A stretch of 63,107 nt of DNA from Marinobacter gelidimuriae. GTDB lineage: Bacteria > Pseudomonadota > Gammaproteobacteria > Pseudomonadales > Oleiphilaceae. Position numbers and translations under genes: made by a program. Position 1 is the stretch's first letter, and the number at the start of each line of letters is the position of its first letter. The stretch lies in NCBI RefSeq assembly GCF_000372805.1, contig NZ_KB889952.1, positions 1 through 63,107 on the forward strand, given 5' to 3'. This document shows, piece after piece, positions 39,327 to 50,372 of this stretch. The notes under the pieces are model-generated. The model had not been told where the DNA came from. It saw nothing but the letters and a program-made list of their open reading frames with translations, and ran no database searches.

Positions 39327-40850
39327 ATGTGTGGCATCGTCGGTATCGTCAGCACTTCGCACGTGAATCAGCTGCTTTATGATGCGCTGACCGTTCTTCA
39401 GCATCGGGGCCAGGACGCAGCAGGTATTGTTACCTTCGAAGACGAGCGTTTTTACCTGCGTAAAGACAACGGCCTGGTGCGCGATGTATTCCATACCCGC
39501 CATATGCACCGGTTAGTGGGCAACGTCGGTATTGGTCACGTTCGTTACCCTACCGCCGGCAGTGCGAGCTCTGCCGAGGCCCAGCCGTTTTACGTCAACA
39601 GCCCTTACGGCATCACTTTGGCCCACAACGGCAACCTGACAAACTCTGACGAGCTCAGTACCGACTTGTTTCGCACTGACCTGCGCCACATCAACACCAA
39701 TTCAGACTCGGAAGTGTTGTTGAACGTGTTCGCTCACGAGCTCCAGAAACTGGGCAAGCTAGACCCCGCCAAAGACGATATTTTTGCCGCCGTGCGTTCT
39801 GTACACGAACGCTGCCGCGGTGCCTACGCGGTTATCGCGATGGTTACCGGCTACGGCATTGTTGGTTTCCGCGACCCCAATGGCATTCGCCCGATCTGTT
39901 ATGGCGTGCGCTTAGCCAGTGACGGCCGCAAGGAATATATGATTGCGTCTGAAAGTGTGGCCCTAGGCGCCTCCGGTTTCACCCTGGTGCGCGACATTGC
40001 GCCGGGTGAAGCGGTGTATATTGAAACCGACGGCACCTTTCACAGTGAGCAGTGCGCCAAACAGCCAAAGCTCTATCCGTGTATTTTCGAGCATGTGTAC
40101 TTCGCCCGTCCGGACTCCATCATGGATAAAGTCTCGGTTTATAAAGCGCGCTTGCGCATGGGTGAAACTCTGGCGGATAAAGTGCTGAAGGATTTCGCCG
40201 ATCACGATATCGACGTGGTTATGCCGATACCAGACACCAGCCGCACCTCGGCTTTGCAGATGGCCCACCGTCTGGGCGTGAAATTCCGCGAAGGCTTTAT
40301 CAAAAACCGCTACATTGGCCGTACATTTATCATGCCCGGCCAGACCATGCGCAAGAAATCGGTACGCCAGAAGCTAAACCCCATTGATCTTGAGTTCCGC
40401 GGCAAGAACGTGATGCTGGTTGACGATTCCATTGTGCGCGGTACCACCTGCAAGGAAATCGTGCAGATGGCCCGCGATGCCGGCGCCCGCAAAGTGTATT
40501 TCGCCTCGGCCGCGCCCCCGGTGCGTTATCCCAACGTGTACGGCATTGATATGCCGTCTGCTAAAGAACTGATTGCTCACGATCGCACGGTGGAAGAAAT
40601 CCGCGAATTGATCGGCGCCGACTGGTTGCTGTATCAGAACCTGGAAGACCTGATTACCTCTGTTAGCGATGTTAATAGTGACATCGATGGCTGGGAATGT
40701 TCGGTGTTTACCGGTGAATACGTAACCGGCGATATTGATCGTGCCTATCTGGATCGCCTGGATGGCCAGCGTAACGATACAACGCGCTCCGGCACCGTGA
40801 AGAACGATACCGAAAACGGCAGTATAGACATGCATAACGACGAAGACTGA
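39327..40850 (+). CDS. purF: Amidophosphoribosyltransferase PurF
   Basis: First committed step of purine synthesis: PRPP plus glutamine to phosphoribosylamine. Length is 507 residues. The N-terminal nucleophile Cys2 begins MCGIVGIVS without a propeptide, as in E. coli. The PRPP loop is [17 protein letters not shown], and [14 protein letters not shown] is conserved. CGGAGAAT lies about 12 bp before the start. metZ follows after 58 bp, as in pseudomonads. Confidence 0.97.
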   Translation: MCGIVGIVSTSHVNQLLYDALTVLQHRGQDAAGIVTFEDERFYLRKDNGLVRDVFHTRHMHRLVGNVGIGHVRYPTAGSASSAEAQPFYVNSPYGITLAHNGNLTNSDELSTDLFRTDLRHINTNSDSEVLLNVFAHELQKLGKLDPAKDDIFAAVRSVHERCRGAYAVIAMVTGYGIVGFRDPNGIRPICYGVRLASDGRKEYMIASESVALGASGFTLVRDIAPGEAVYIETDGTFHSEQCAKQPKLYPCIFEHVYFARPDSIMDKVSVYKARLRMGETLADKVLKDFADHDIDVVMPIPDTSRTSALQMAHRLGVKFREGFIKNRYIGRTFIMPGQTMRKKSVRQKLNPIDLEFRGKNVMLVDDSIVRGTTCKEIVQMARDAGARKVYFASAAPPVRYPNVYGIDMPSAKELIAHDRTVEEIRELIGADWLLYQNLEDLITSVSDVNSDIDGWECSVFTGEYVTGDIDRAYLDRLDGQRNDTTRSGTVKNDTENGSIDMHNDED

Positions 40851-40908
40851 TGCTTTAGACCGCACAAGAATACTATGACCAGCAGAAGACCATGACCAGG
40901 AGAAAACG

Positions 40909-42150
40909 ATGACATTTTGCCGCGAAGAATCGGTTTTGATACCAGAATCAGACCTGGACGGCATGTCTGGCGATACCCTGGCGGTGCGCGCGGGGCAGAT
41001 TCGTACCGGTCAGCTGGAACACAGCGACGCTATATTTCCTACGTCCAGCTTTGTTTACGCCAGCGCGGCGCAAGCGGCCGCGCGTTTTGCCGGTGAAGAG
41101 CCCGGTAATATTTATTCGCGTTTTACCAATCCCACGGTGACCGCCTTCGAAAATCGCATTGCGGCGATGGAAGGCGGCGAGCGGGCAGTGGCAATGGCTT
41201 CGGGTATGGCTGCCATTACCAGCACCTGTATGGCGTTGCTGAAGGCCGGTGACCATGTGGTGTGTTCACGGGACGTATTCGGCACGGTGAATTCGCTGTT
41301 TCAGAAATACCTGAGCAAATTTGGTGTTGAAACCACCTTTGTAAAACTGACAGACGAAGCCGGCTGGGAAGCGGCTATTCAGCCCAATACCCGGATGTTG
41401 TTTCTGGAAACGCCGTCTAACCCGCTGTGCGAAGTGGCAGACATTCGCAAGATGGCCGATTTGGCCCACGCCCACGGTGCGCTGTTGGTCGTCGACAACT
41501 GTTTTTGCACCCCGGTGCTGCAGCAGCCGCTGGCGTTGGGCGCAGACCTGGTAACCCACTCCGCCACCAAATATCTGGACGGCCAGGGCCGTTGCGTAGG
41601 CGGCGTCGTTGTAGGCCCCCACGCGCTGCTGGAAGAAATATTCGTGTTTTTGCGGGCAACAGGCCCAACCATGAGCCCGTTCAACGCATGGGTGTTCATG
41701 AAGGGCCTGGAAACCTTACCAATTCGTATGCGAGCCCACTGTGACAATGCGTTAGAGTTGGCCCAATGGCTGCAGCAGCAGAGCGCGGTGGAAACGGTTT
41801 TTTACACCGGCCTGCCGCAGCATCCGCATTATGAGTTGGCCAAACGCCAGCAAAAAGCCTTTGGCGGCGTATTGTCGTTTCGGGTAAAAGGGGGCAGGGA
41901 AGAGGCCTGGCGCTTTATTGACGCCACTCGGATGGTGTCTATTACCGCCAACCTCGGCGATGTGAAGACCACCATCACCCACCCTGCAACAACGACCCAC
42001 GGGCGATTGTCGCCCGAAGACAAAGAGCAGGCCGGTATCAGTGAAAACCTGATTCGCCTGTCGGTAGGCATTGAAGCCATTGACGACCTGAAAGCCGATC
42101 TTGACCGGGGTTTTCAGGCCCTTCAGAACCCCGGTCATGGCAACATCTGA
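40909..42150 (+). CDS. metZ: O-succinylhomoserine sulfhydrylase MetZ
   Basis: PLP enzyme that makes homocysteine directly from O-succinylhomoserine and sulfide. The 413 residues belong to the Cys/Met metabolism family; the PLP lysine is Lys221 in SATKYLDGQG, with YSRFTNPTV and ASGMAAITST upstream. Assignment to MetZ rather than MetB or MetC rests on the family look and on the purF-metZ neighbourhood known from pseudomonads. The ribosome site AGGAG precedes the ATG by 8 bp; a near copy of that leader (ATGACCAGCAGAAG) lies just before it. Confidence 0.92.
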   Translation: MTFCREESVLIPESDLDGMSGDTLAVRAGQIRTGQLEHSDAIFPTSSFVYASAAQAAARFAGEEPGNIYSRFTNPTVTAFENRIAAMEGGERAVAMASGMAAITSTCMALLKAGDHVVCSRDVFGTVNSLFQKYLSKFGVETTFVKLTDEAGWEAAIQPNTRMLFLETPSNPLCEVADIRKMADLAHAHGALLVVDNCFCTPVLQQPLALGADLVTHSATKYLDGQGRCVGGVVVGPHALLEEIFVFLRATGPTMSPFNAWVFMKGLETLPIRMRAHCDNALELAQWLQQQSAVETVFYTGLPQHPHYELAKRQQKAFGGVLSFRVKGGREEAWRFIDATRMVSITANLGDVKTTITHPATTTHGRLSPEDKEQAGISENLIRLSVGIEAIDDLKADLDRGFQALQNPGHGNI

Positions 42151-42156
42151 GCATTC

Positions 42157-44844
42157 ATGGCCGCAAGCGCAAAAGCAAAAGACACATCGGCCCAGCCGCT
42201 GACTGATAAACAGCTGCGTTTTCGCAAGCTGCTGGCCCAAGGCGCCCGCGAGGGCGCTGTTATTGCGCTAATTGCCCTGGCGATTTATTTGTGCATGGCG
42301 CTGTTCAGCTTTCACGCCAATGACCCCGGTTGGGCCAGTGTGGGCCATGACGCCCGGGTGCTGAATTACGCCGGCCGCAGCGGTGCCTGGCTGGCCAGCT
42401 TGCTGCGCAATTTCTTCGGTTACGTGACCTGGCTGTTTCCAGCCATGGTGGCAGGTTACGCGCTGCTGCTGATTCGCCTTCGCAATCGCTCCCAAGACGT
42501 CCACTGGCCCCTGTTAATGGTGCGTTTTGGCGGGTTTATTCTGATTCTGCTGTCGGCCACCAGTCTGTTGTCGCTTTATTCTCTTTTTGGTCTGGGTGAA
42601 TCTTCCGGCGGCGTGATGGGCGTAGCTGTGGCAGATGCTATGGTGCGGTTTTTTAACCTGCCGGCCACCACCTTGGTATTGATTGCCATATTTTTGTTTG
42701 CTCTAACCGTTACCACCGGGCTTTCCTGGTTTTGGCTGATGGACCAGTTGGGCGGCATCGCTCTGAGAGTAAGCACCCGGATACAAGACTGGTTCAAAGG
42801 TCGCAGTTCAGCCCGGGAAGAAGCCGAAGAAGCCGAAGAAGCCGAAGAAGCCGAAGAAGCCGAAGAAGCCGTCGAAAATTATCAGACACCGCTTTTAAAT
42901 CATAGGGTTGAAGGCAAGTCTTCAGGCCACTTTGATACCGAGATTCGCGCGGACAGAGCGGTTGAACGAGTGCGTTGGTGGCAGCGTATTCCAGGGTTTG
43001 GCCGCCGTGGCCAATCTGAAACGGAACGCAGCGATGACTCCGGGGACTGCTTTGACCTGAGCGCCGATTCAGACGACGAGCCGGCGCGTATTGAAAGTTT
43101 CAGTGCCCATGACGAGAGCGCCCGCGGCGATTACAGCGATTTCGAACGCAGTAGGCCCGCACCTGCATCGCGACCGCCAGCGCGCACATCCGCAGCGGCT
43201 TCCGCTGACAGCACGCCCCAAGGCGCTTCTCAGAGCACTGGCCGTTCATTCAAGATCGCGCCGTTCAAAAAAGACGATCAGGGCAAGCCCGGCGGCAGTA
43301 ATGGAGCCGGAAAGCAATCCTCGTTGCTGGAAGATATCGAGAGCCCGACTCCACCGATCACGCTGTTAGACCCGCCGGAGGAGCAGCAGGGAAAAGGCTA
43401 CACCGAAGAATCCCTGCAACATATGTCGCGGCTGCTGGAAGAAAAGCTGGCCGACTTTGGGGTCAGCGTAGAAGTGGTTGAGGTGAATCCCGGCCCGGTG
43501 ATTACCCGTTTCGAGATCAAGCCGGCCGCGGGCGTTAAGGTCAGCAAAATTTCCAGCCTGGCGAAAGACCTGGCGCGTTCCCTGGCGGTGCTGAGCGTGC
43601 GGGTGGTTGAGGTGATTCCCGGAAAATCCGTGGTGGGCATCGAAATTCCCAACGAATACCGCCAGATGGTGCGGCTGAGTGAAGTATTGAGTTCGCGGGT
43701 ATTTGCCGAATCTGCTTCCGCGCTGACCATGGCGTTGGGCAACGACATAGGCGGCAACCCCATAGTGGCCAACCTTGCGAAAATGCCCCACCTGCTGGTG
43801 GCAGGTACCACCGGTTCCGGTAAATCGGTCGGGGTGAACGCCATGCTGTTGAGCATGCTGCTGAAGGCCGGGCCGGAAGACGTGCGCTTTATCATGGTAG
43901 ACCCGAAGATGCTGGAACTGAGCATCTACGACGGTATTCCCCACCTGCTGGCGCCGGTGGTTACAGACATGAAAGAAGCCGCCAATGCACTGCGCTGGTG
44001 TGTGGCTGAAATGGAACGGCGTTATCGCCTGCTGGCCACCTTGGGCGTGCGTAACCTGGCCGGTTACAACCGTAAGGTAAAAGAAGCGGCGGAGGCCGGT
44101 GAGCCCCTGCGGGACCCGTTCTGGAAGCCCGACGAATACTTGGATAACGACGAGCAGCAACGGCCGGAACTGGAACCATTGCCCTCTATTGTGGTGGTGA
44201 TTGACGAATTTGCCGACATGATCATGATTGTTGGCAAAAAAGTGGAAGAGCTTATCGCGCGAATTGCCCAGAAAGCTCGCGCCGCCGGTATTCACCTGAT
44301 TCTGGCTACCCAGCGGCCGTCGGTGGATGTCATCACCGGTTTGATAAAGGCCAACATTCCCACCCGTATCTCGTTTCAGGTGTCGTCAAAAATTGACTCC
44401 CGTACCGTGCTCGACCAAGGCGGTGCGGAGCAGCTGTTGGGCCACGGCGATATGCTGTACTTGCCACCGGGATCTGGCTTGCCTGTGCGGGTACACGGCG
44501 CCTTTGTCGACGACGATGAAGTGCACCGGGTGGTCAGTGCCTGGAAAGCCCGAGGCGCGCCGGTATACATAGACGACGTTCTTAATGGCGCCGAAGGCGA
44601 AAATCTGCCTGGCGTACCCAGCTTGAACGATGATGACAGCGAAACGGATACCTTGTTTGATGAAGCCGTGGCGTTCGTGACAGAAGGTCGCCGGGTGTCG
44701 ATATCGTCGGTTCAACGTAAATTAAAGATTGGCTATAACCGTGCCGCCAACCTGGTCGAGGCAATGGAAGCTTCGGGGGTTGTCAGTTCGGCAGGCCACA
44801 ACGGCGCGCGGGAAGTATTGGCTCCGCCGCCTCCACGGAACTAG
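42157..44844 (+). CDS. ftsK: DNA translocase FtsK
   Basis: Septum-anchored DNA pump that moves chromosome ends and activates XerCD at dif. The 895 residues show the N-terminal four-helix membrane domain (to about residue 200), a charged linker, and the motor with Walker A GTTGSGKS at 550-557 and [11 protein letters not shown]. The C-terminal gamma winged helix ([19 protein letters not shown] onward), which reads KOPS sites, is intact. The linker holds an (EAE)-rich run from a 9-bp repeat. lolA follows after 18 bp. Confidence 0.97.
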   Translation: MAASAKAKDTSAQPLTDKQLRFRKLLAQGAREGAVIALIALAIYLCMALFSFHANDPGWASVGHDARVLNYAGRSGAWLASLLRNFFGYVTWLFPAMVAGYALLLIRLRNRSQDVHWPLLMVRFGGFILILLSATSLLSLYSLFGLGESSGGVMGVAVADAMVRFFNLPATTLVLIAIFLFALTVTTGLSWFWLMDQLGGIALRVSTRIQDWFKGRSSAREEAEEAEEAEEAEEAEEAVENYQTPLLNHRVEGKSSGHFDTEIRADRAVERVRWWQRIPGFGRRGQSETERSDDSGDCFDLSADSDDEPARIESFSAHDESARGDYSDFERSRPAPASRPPARTSAAASADSTPQGASQSTGRSFKIAPFKKDDQGKPGGSNGAGKQSSLLEDIESPTPPITLLDPPEEQQGKGYTEESLQHMSRLLEEKLADFGVSVEVVEVNPGPVITRFEIKPAAGVKVSKISSLAKDLARSLAVLSVRVVEVIPGKSVVGIEIPNEYRQMVRLSEVLSSRVFAESASALTMALGNDIGGNPIVANLAKMPHLLVAGTTGSGKSVGVNAMLLSMLLKAGPEDVRFIMVDPKMLELSIYDGIPHLLAPVVTDMKEAANALRWCVAEMERRYRLLATLGVRNLAGYNRKVKEAAEAGEPLRDPFWKPDEYLDNDEQQRPELEPLPSIVVVIDEFADMIMIVGKKVEELIARIAQKARAAGIHLILATQRPSVDVITGLIKANIPTRISFQVSSKIDSRTVLDQGGAEQLLGHGDMLYLPPGSGLPVRVHGAFVDDDEVHRVVSAWKARGAPVYIDDVLNGAEGENLPGVPSLNDDDSETDTLFDEAVAFVTEGRRVSISSVQRKLKIGYNRAANLVEAMEASGVVSSAGHNGAREVLAPPPPRN
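42817..42870. repeat. 9-bp tandem repeat inside the ftsK linker
   Basis: Five exact copies of GCCGAAGAA (42823-42867), preceded by GAAGAA and followed by a partial unit. It encodes repeated Ala-Glu-Glu in the FtsK linker, so copy changes keep the frame. Confidence 0.95.
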
Positions 44845-44862
44845 CGCTCAGGAGCAGGCAGT

Positions 44863-45549
44863 ATGGCGAATAAAAGCACAACGGGTGTTTTGAAACAGCT
44901 GGCCACAGCGCTGTTTGCAATGATTCTGACCAGCGCCGCAACGGCGGCTGTCAGTGACGATTTACAAAAAGAGGGACTGCAGAAAGACGCGGCGACTCAA
45001 CTGGCTGCGTTGTTGAGGGGCTACCAGACATACCAGGCTGACTTTATCCAGATTGTGGTGGGCAACGGCGGTGAACGCATTCAGGAAAGCCGCGGCTCTA
45101 TGAAAGCCAAGCGTCCGGGATTGTTTTACTGGGAAAGCAAAGCGCCTATGGCCCAGCACATCGTCAGTAACGGCGATGAGGTGTCGGTGTACGATCCAGA
45201 CCTGGAGCAGGTTACCGTGCACAAGCTAAACAGCGATGTGCAGGCCACGCCGGCTTTGCTGCTGAGCGGTGAGGTGGATAACCTGGCGCAAACCTATGAC
45301 GTCTCTACCCGCAGGGTGGGCGACAACATCCGCGAATTTACGCTAACGCCTAAAAGCCCGGATTCACTGTTCGTCGCGTTGCGGATGTCGTTTTTTGACG
45401 GGCAGCTGCAGGAAATGCGAATGGAAGATTCCCTGTCGCAAATCAGTATTCTGAGCTTTGATGACATTGTGCTGAACGCGGATATAGCAGCGTCGATATT
45501 CAAGCCGGACTACCCGGCCGGTGTGGATATTATCCGTGACGGTAGCTGA
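44863..45549 (+). CDS. lolA: Outer-membrane lipoprotein carrier LolA
   Basis: Periplasmic chaperone that takes lipoproteins from LolCDE to LolB. The 228-residue precursor has a signal peptide (LKQLATALFAMILTSAATAA, cleavage near residue 28) followed by the carrier fold: YQTYQADFIQ, RPGLFYWESKAPMAQHIVSNG (split: RPGLFYWE then SKAPMAQHIVSNG) and a hydrophobic beta barrel. CAGGAG precedes the start. It sits between ftsK and rarA, the usual order. Its stop overlaps rarA by one base. Confidence 0.94.
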   Translation: MANKSTTGVLKQLATALFAMILTSAATAAVSDDLQKEGLQKDAATQLAALLRGYQTYQADFIQIVVGNGGERIQESRGSMKAKRPGLFYWESKAPMAQHIVSNGDEVSVYDPDLEQVTVHKLNSDVQATPALLLSGEVDNLAQTYDVSTRRVGDNIREFTLTPKSPDSLFVALRMSFFDGQLQEMRMEDSLSQISILSFDDIVLNADIAASIFKPDYPAGVDIIRDGS

Positions 45550-46895
45550 TGCAAGATAACCTGTTCGCCAGCAGCGGCGGATTTCGCCCGCTGGCCGCAC
45601 GCATGCGGCCAGCCCAACTGGCAGACTATGTGGGTCAGCCCCACCTGGTTGGGCCCGGCAAACCGCTGCGGCGGGCGGTGGAGCAGGGCCAGCTGCATTC
45701 AATGATTTTGTGGGGCCCGCCTGGGGTGGGCAAAACCACCTTCGCCCAATTGCTGGCTAACGTGAGTGACCTAACCTTTGAAAGCGTATCTGCGGTACTC
45801 AGCGGGGTAAAAGACATACGCGCGGCCGTTGAGCGTGCGCGGGCACGCAAGCAGGGCAGCGGTCAGGACACCTTGCTGTTTGTGGATGAAGTTCACCGCT
45901 TCAATAAAAGCCAGCAAGACGCCTTTTTACCGCACATTGAAGACGGCACCTTTATTTTTGTGGGTGCCACCACCGAAAACCCGTCTTTCGAGTTAAACAG
46001 CGCGCTGCTGTCCCGCACCCGCGTTTACGTATTGAAGAACCTGGAAGACGACGATATTCAGCGCCTGCTTATCCGCGCGCTAAGCGCCGAAGAAGGCTTT
46101 GGTGGTCGCCTGCGGGTGGCCGAGGACGTACTGGCGATGATGGCCAGCGCCGCCAGCGGCGATGCCCGCAGGGCACTGAACATTCTGGAAGTGGCCGCCG
46201 ATCTGGCGGAGCCAGACGCTGATGGTGTCGATAGCGTCAGTGACGATCAGCTTGAGCTGGTGATGCAAACCAGTCTGCGCCGTTTCGATAAAGGCGGCGA
46301 TGTGTTCTACGACCAGATTTCGGCGTTGCACAAGTCGGTGAGGGGGTCTGACCCGGACGGCTCGCTTTATTGGATGTGCCGTATGCTCGACGGCGGCTGC
46401 GACCCGCTCTACGTGGCTCGCCGGCTGGTGCGCATTGCCAGTGAAGACATAGGCAACGCCGACCCCAGGGCGCTGCAGCTGACTCTGGAAGCCTGGGATA
46501 CCCAGGAGCGCCTGGGTTCACCCGAAGGTGAACTGGCGCTGGCGCAAGCGGTGATTTACCTGGCCATGGCGCCAAAAAGCAACGCTGTTTATAAGGCGTT
46601 CAACCAGTGCATGGCTGACATCCGCCAAGATAAAGATTTCGAAGTACCGGTACACCTGCGCAACGCACCGACCCAATTGATAAAATCCATGGGTCACGGC
46701 GAATCCTATCGTTACGCTCATGACGAGCCCGACGCTTTTGCCGCCGGTGAAGCTTACTTGCCCGAAGCCATCAGCGAGCGCCGGTATTATCAGCCGGTGG
46801 CTCGCGGCCTGGAAATCAAACTCGCTGAAAAACGCCAGCGCCTGGACCAGCTGAACGCCGCCAGCCCACGCCAACGCTACAGCGCCGGCCATTGA
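45549..46895 (+). CDS. rarA: Replication-associated recombination protein RarA (MgsA)
   Basis: An AAA+ clamp-loader-like ATPase acting at stalled forks. The 448 residues have Walker A GPPGVGKT at 56-63, the Walker B stretch LLFVDEVHRFNKSQQD, and sensor I GATTENPSFELNSALLSR, followed by the tetramerisation domain. ATG overlaps the lolA stop (TGATG). The gene precedes serS by 33 bp. Confidence 0.95.
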   Translation: MQDNLFASSGGFRPLAARMRPAQLADYVGQPHLVGPGKPLRRAVEQGQLHSMILWGPPGVGKTTFAQLLANVSDLTFESVSAVLSGVKDIRAAVERARARKQGSGQDTLLFVDEVHRFNKSQQDAFLPHIEDGTFIFVGATTENPSFELNSALLSRTRVYVLKNLEDDDIQRLLIRALSAEEGFGGRLRVAEDVLAMMASAASGDARRALNILEVAADLAEPDADGVDSVSDDQLELVMQTSLRRFDKGGDVFYDQISALHKSVRGSDPDGSLYWMCRMLDGGCDPLYVARRLVRIASEDIGNADPRALQLTLEAWDTQERLGSPEGELALAQAVIYLAMAPKSNAVYKAFNQCMADIRQDKDFEVPVHLRNAPTQLIKSMGHGESYRYAHDEPDAFAAGEAYLPEAISERRYYQPVARGLEIKLAEKRQRLDQLNAASPRQRYSAGH

Positions 46896-46898
46896 TAA

Positions 46899-48203
<1,305 letters not shown>

Positions 48204-48228
48204 CTCAAACCAAAACCGGGGACACAGC

Positions 48229-48253
48229 GGGGACAGATTTCAAATCTGTCCCT
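48229..48253. repeat. REP-like palindrome, copy C1
   Basis: Arms GGGGACAGATTT and AAATCTGTCCCT around a C; the outermost pair is mismatched, so 11 bp pair. The tail TATCTTG follows. It lies between convergent serS and the DAHP synthase gene and may act as a two-way terminator. Confidence 0.9.
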
Positions 48254-48274
48254 TATCTTGCCGAACCACGCACC

Positions 48275-48299
48275 GGGGACAGATTTCAAATCTGTCCCC
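48275..48299. repeat. REP-like palindrome, copy C2
   Basis: Perfect 12-bp arms GGGGACAGATTT and AAATCTGTCCCC around a C, 46 bp after copy C1 and in the same orientation judged by the tail TAGCTTG. A degraded partial unit (CCGGGGACACAG) precedes C1. Confidence 0.9.
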
Positions 48300-48324
48300 T
48301 AGCTTGCTACGCCTGTCTCTTATC

Positions 48325-49401
48325 TTAAGCCTTGGCGCGCTTCGGCAGCACATCTTTGAGCTTGTTACGTATGTCGTGAACCGCTTTTTCGGTGGTTTCC
48401 CAGTCAATACAGGCATCGGTAACCGATACGCCATACTTCAGGTCTGCCAGATTCTGCGGGATCGACTGGCTACCCCAGTTGATGTTGCTTTCAATCATCA
48501 GGCTCTGGATGGAGGTGTTGCCGTCCAGAATCTGGTTACACACGTCATTCATCACCAGGGGTTGAATGGCCGGGTCTTTGCTGGAGTTGGCGTGGCTACA
48601 GTCCACCATGATGGATTTTCGCAGGCCAGACTTCTCTAGAGCCTGTTCGCACAGGGCAACGTTGACCGAATCATAATTGGGTTTGCCACCACCACCGCGC
48701 AGAACCACGTGGCCGTAGTTGTTACCCCTGGTACGAATAATGGCAACCTGGCCTTGCTGGTTTATGCCCAGAAAGCTGTGGGGGTGAGACACGGATTTCA
48801 TGGCGTTTACGGCAACGTCGAGATTGCCATCGGTGCCGTTTTTAAAGCCAATGGCCATAGACAAGCCACTGCTCATTTCCCGGTGGGTTTGCGATTCGGT
48901 GGTGCGGGCACCAATGGCCGACCAGGAAATCGCATCTTGCAGATACTGTGGGGAAATGGGGTCTAGCGCCTCGGTGGCCGTGGGCAGGCCCAGTTCGCTG
49001 ATATCAATAAGCAGTTTGCGGCCGATGTGGAGGCCCTGCTGAATATCAAAGGTGTCGTCCAGCCGGGGATCGTTAATCAGGCCTTTCCAGCCCACGGTGG
49101 TGCGCGGTTTTTCAAAATAGACCCGCATCACAATCAACAGTGTATCGCTTACGTCGTCAGCCAACTTTTTCAAGCGCCGGGCATAGTCCAGGGCGGCATC
49201 AACATCGTGAATGGAGCAGGGGCCTAACACCAGAAACAGCCGGTGGTCAGTGCCATCGATAATGTTGTATATATCCTGGCGACCTTTCGCCACGGTGGCG
49301 GCTGCTTTGTCTGTAAGCGGCAGATCTTGCTTAAGTGTTTCAGGCGGCATCAGTGTTTCCTGGCTCGCCACGTTCAGGTTCTCTAATTTCGTGCCTGACA
49401 T
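48325..49401 (-). CDS. Class I 3-deoxy-7-phosphoheptulonate (DAHP) synthase
   Basis: First step of the shikimate pathway: phosphoenolpyruvate plus erythrose 4-phosphate to DAHP. The 358 residues belong to the AroF/AroG/AroH type (E. coli 348-356). Visible features are LVLGPCSIHD with the metal-binding Cys, RVYFEKPRTTVGWKGLINDP (substrate binding), GANTESQ-like GARTTESQTHREMSSGLS, and VDCSHANSSKD. Which amino acid feeds back on it cannot be decided here. fabI lies upstream on the same strand, with a weak hairpin between them. Confidence 0.93.
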   Translation of the reverse strand: MSGTKLENLNVASQETLMPPETLKQDLPLTDKAAATVAKGRQDIYNIIDGTDHRLFLVLGPCSIHDVDAALDYARRLKKLADDVSDTLLIVMRVYFEKPRTTVGWKGLINDPRLDDTFDIQQGLHIGRKLLIDISELGLPTATEALDPISPQYLQDAISWSAIGARTTESQTHREMSSGLSMAIGFKNGTDGNLDVAVNAMKSVSHPHSFLGINQQGQVAIIRTRGNNYGHVVLRGGGGKPNYDSVNVALCEQALEKSGLRKSIMVDCSHANSSKDPAIQPLVMNDVCNQILDGNTSIQSLMIESNINWGSQSIPQNLADLKYGVSVTDACIDWETTEKAVHDIRNKLKDVLPKRAKA

Positions 49402-49428
49402 AGTTATGATTGTTCCCTGATATTTCTT

Positions 49429-49460
49429 GAGTAAGAATTCCGGAGGTTAAGAGCTCCGGA
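49429..49460 (-). terminator. Weak hairpin after fabI
   Basis: TCCGGAG and CTCCGGA at 49439-49460 pair over an 8-base loop. On the minus strand it is followed by ATTCTTACTC, which is only mildly T-rich. It may reduce transcription into the DAHP synthase gene. Confidence 0.4.
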
Positions 49461-49473
49461 GGTGCCTGCAGTT

Positions 49474-50268
49474 TTAAATCTCTGCGTCTTCCAGTTCGCC
49501 CATACCGGTAATGTTGAAACCGGCATCGACATACATGATTTCGCCAGTGATACCGCTGGACAGATCGGAGCCCAGGAAGGCGGCGGCGTTACCGACTTCA
49601 TCGGTGGTTACGTTGCGGCGCAGCGGGGCGCGTCTGGCGTTTTCGGCCAACATTTTGCGGAAGCTCTTGATGCCAGATGCCGCCAGAGTTCTGATCGGCC
49701 CGGCAGAAATACCGTTCACGCGAATGCCGTCGCGGCCCAGGCTGGCTGCCATGTAGCGCACGTTAGCTTCCAGCGAGGCTTTTGCCAGACCCATGACGTT
49801 GTAGTTCTGCAGCACTTTCTCTGCGCCCAGGTAGCTCAGGGTCAGCAGCGAGCTGCCTTCGTGCATCATGCCGCGAGCGCCTTTGGCCAGAGCCACAAAG
49901 CTGTAGGAGCTGATGTCGTGGGCAATGCGGAAACCTTCACGGGTGGTCACGTCGACGTAGTTGCCGTCAAGCTCGTGGCCCGGGGCGAAACCCACGGCGT
50001 GAACGATAATGTCGATGTTGTCCCAGTGCTTGCCAAGTTCGGTGAAGACGTTGTTGATTTCGTCATCACTGGCGACATCGCAAGGAAAGGTCAGCGTGCT
50101 GCCCCATTGTGCGGCGAATTTCTCGACCCGCGGCTGCAGTTTTTCGTTCTGGTAAGTAAAGGCCAGTTCGGCGCCTTCGCGAGCGAAGGCTTCAGCGATG
50201 CCGTAGGCAATCGACAATTTGCTGGCAACGCCAACGATCAGGGCTCTTTTGCCACTGAGAATTCCCAT
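49474..50268 (-). CDS. fabI: Enoyl-ACP reductase FabI
   Basis: NADH-dependent last step of the fatty acid elongation cycle, and the target of triclosan and isoniazid-like drugs in related families. The 264 residues carry the divergent SDR start [16 protein letters not shown] and the catalytic pair Tyr156 and Lys163 (YNVMGLAK), at the same numbers as E. coli FabI. Its position after yejF matches pseudomonads. Upstream is a 104-bp gap to yejF with no gene. Confidence 0.97.
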   Translation of the reverse strand: MGILSGKRALIVGVASKLSIAYGIAEAFAREGAELAFTYQNEKLQPRVEKFAAQWGSTLTFPCDVASDDEINNVFTELGKHWDNIDIIVHAVGFAPGHELDGNYVDVTTREGFRIAHDISSYSFVALAKGARGMMHEGSSLLTLSYLGAEKVLQNYNVMGLAKASLEANVRYMAASLGRDGIRVNGISAGPIRTLAASGIKSFRKMLAENARRAPLRRNVTTDEVGNAAAFLGSDLSSGITGEIMYVDAGFNITGMGELEDAEI

Positions 50269-50372
50269 GGGTGTTCTCCTTATATTAACGCGTTACGCTT
50301 TATTAACGAATGACGCTGTGTTCAAGATTTGCGGGCATTATCCCGGTTTGATTGCCGGGCGTAAGGCTCATT

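Noticed and set aside
49462..50313. A 283-codon plus-strand frame over fabI
   Set aside because: fabI is complete on the minus strand with Tyr156/Lys163; the antisense product has no family features.
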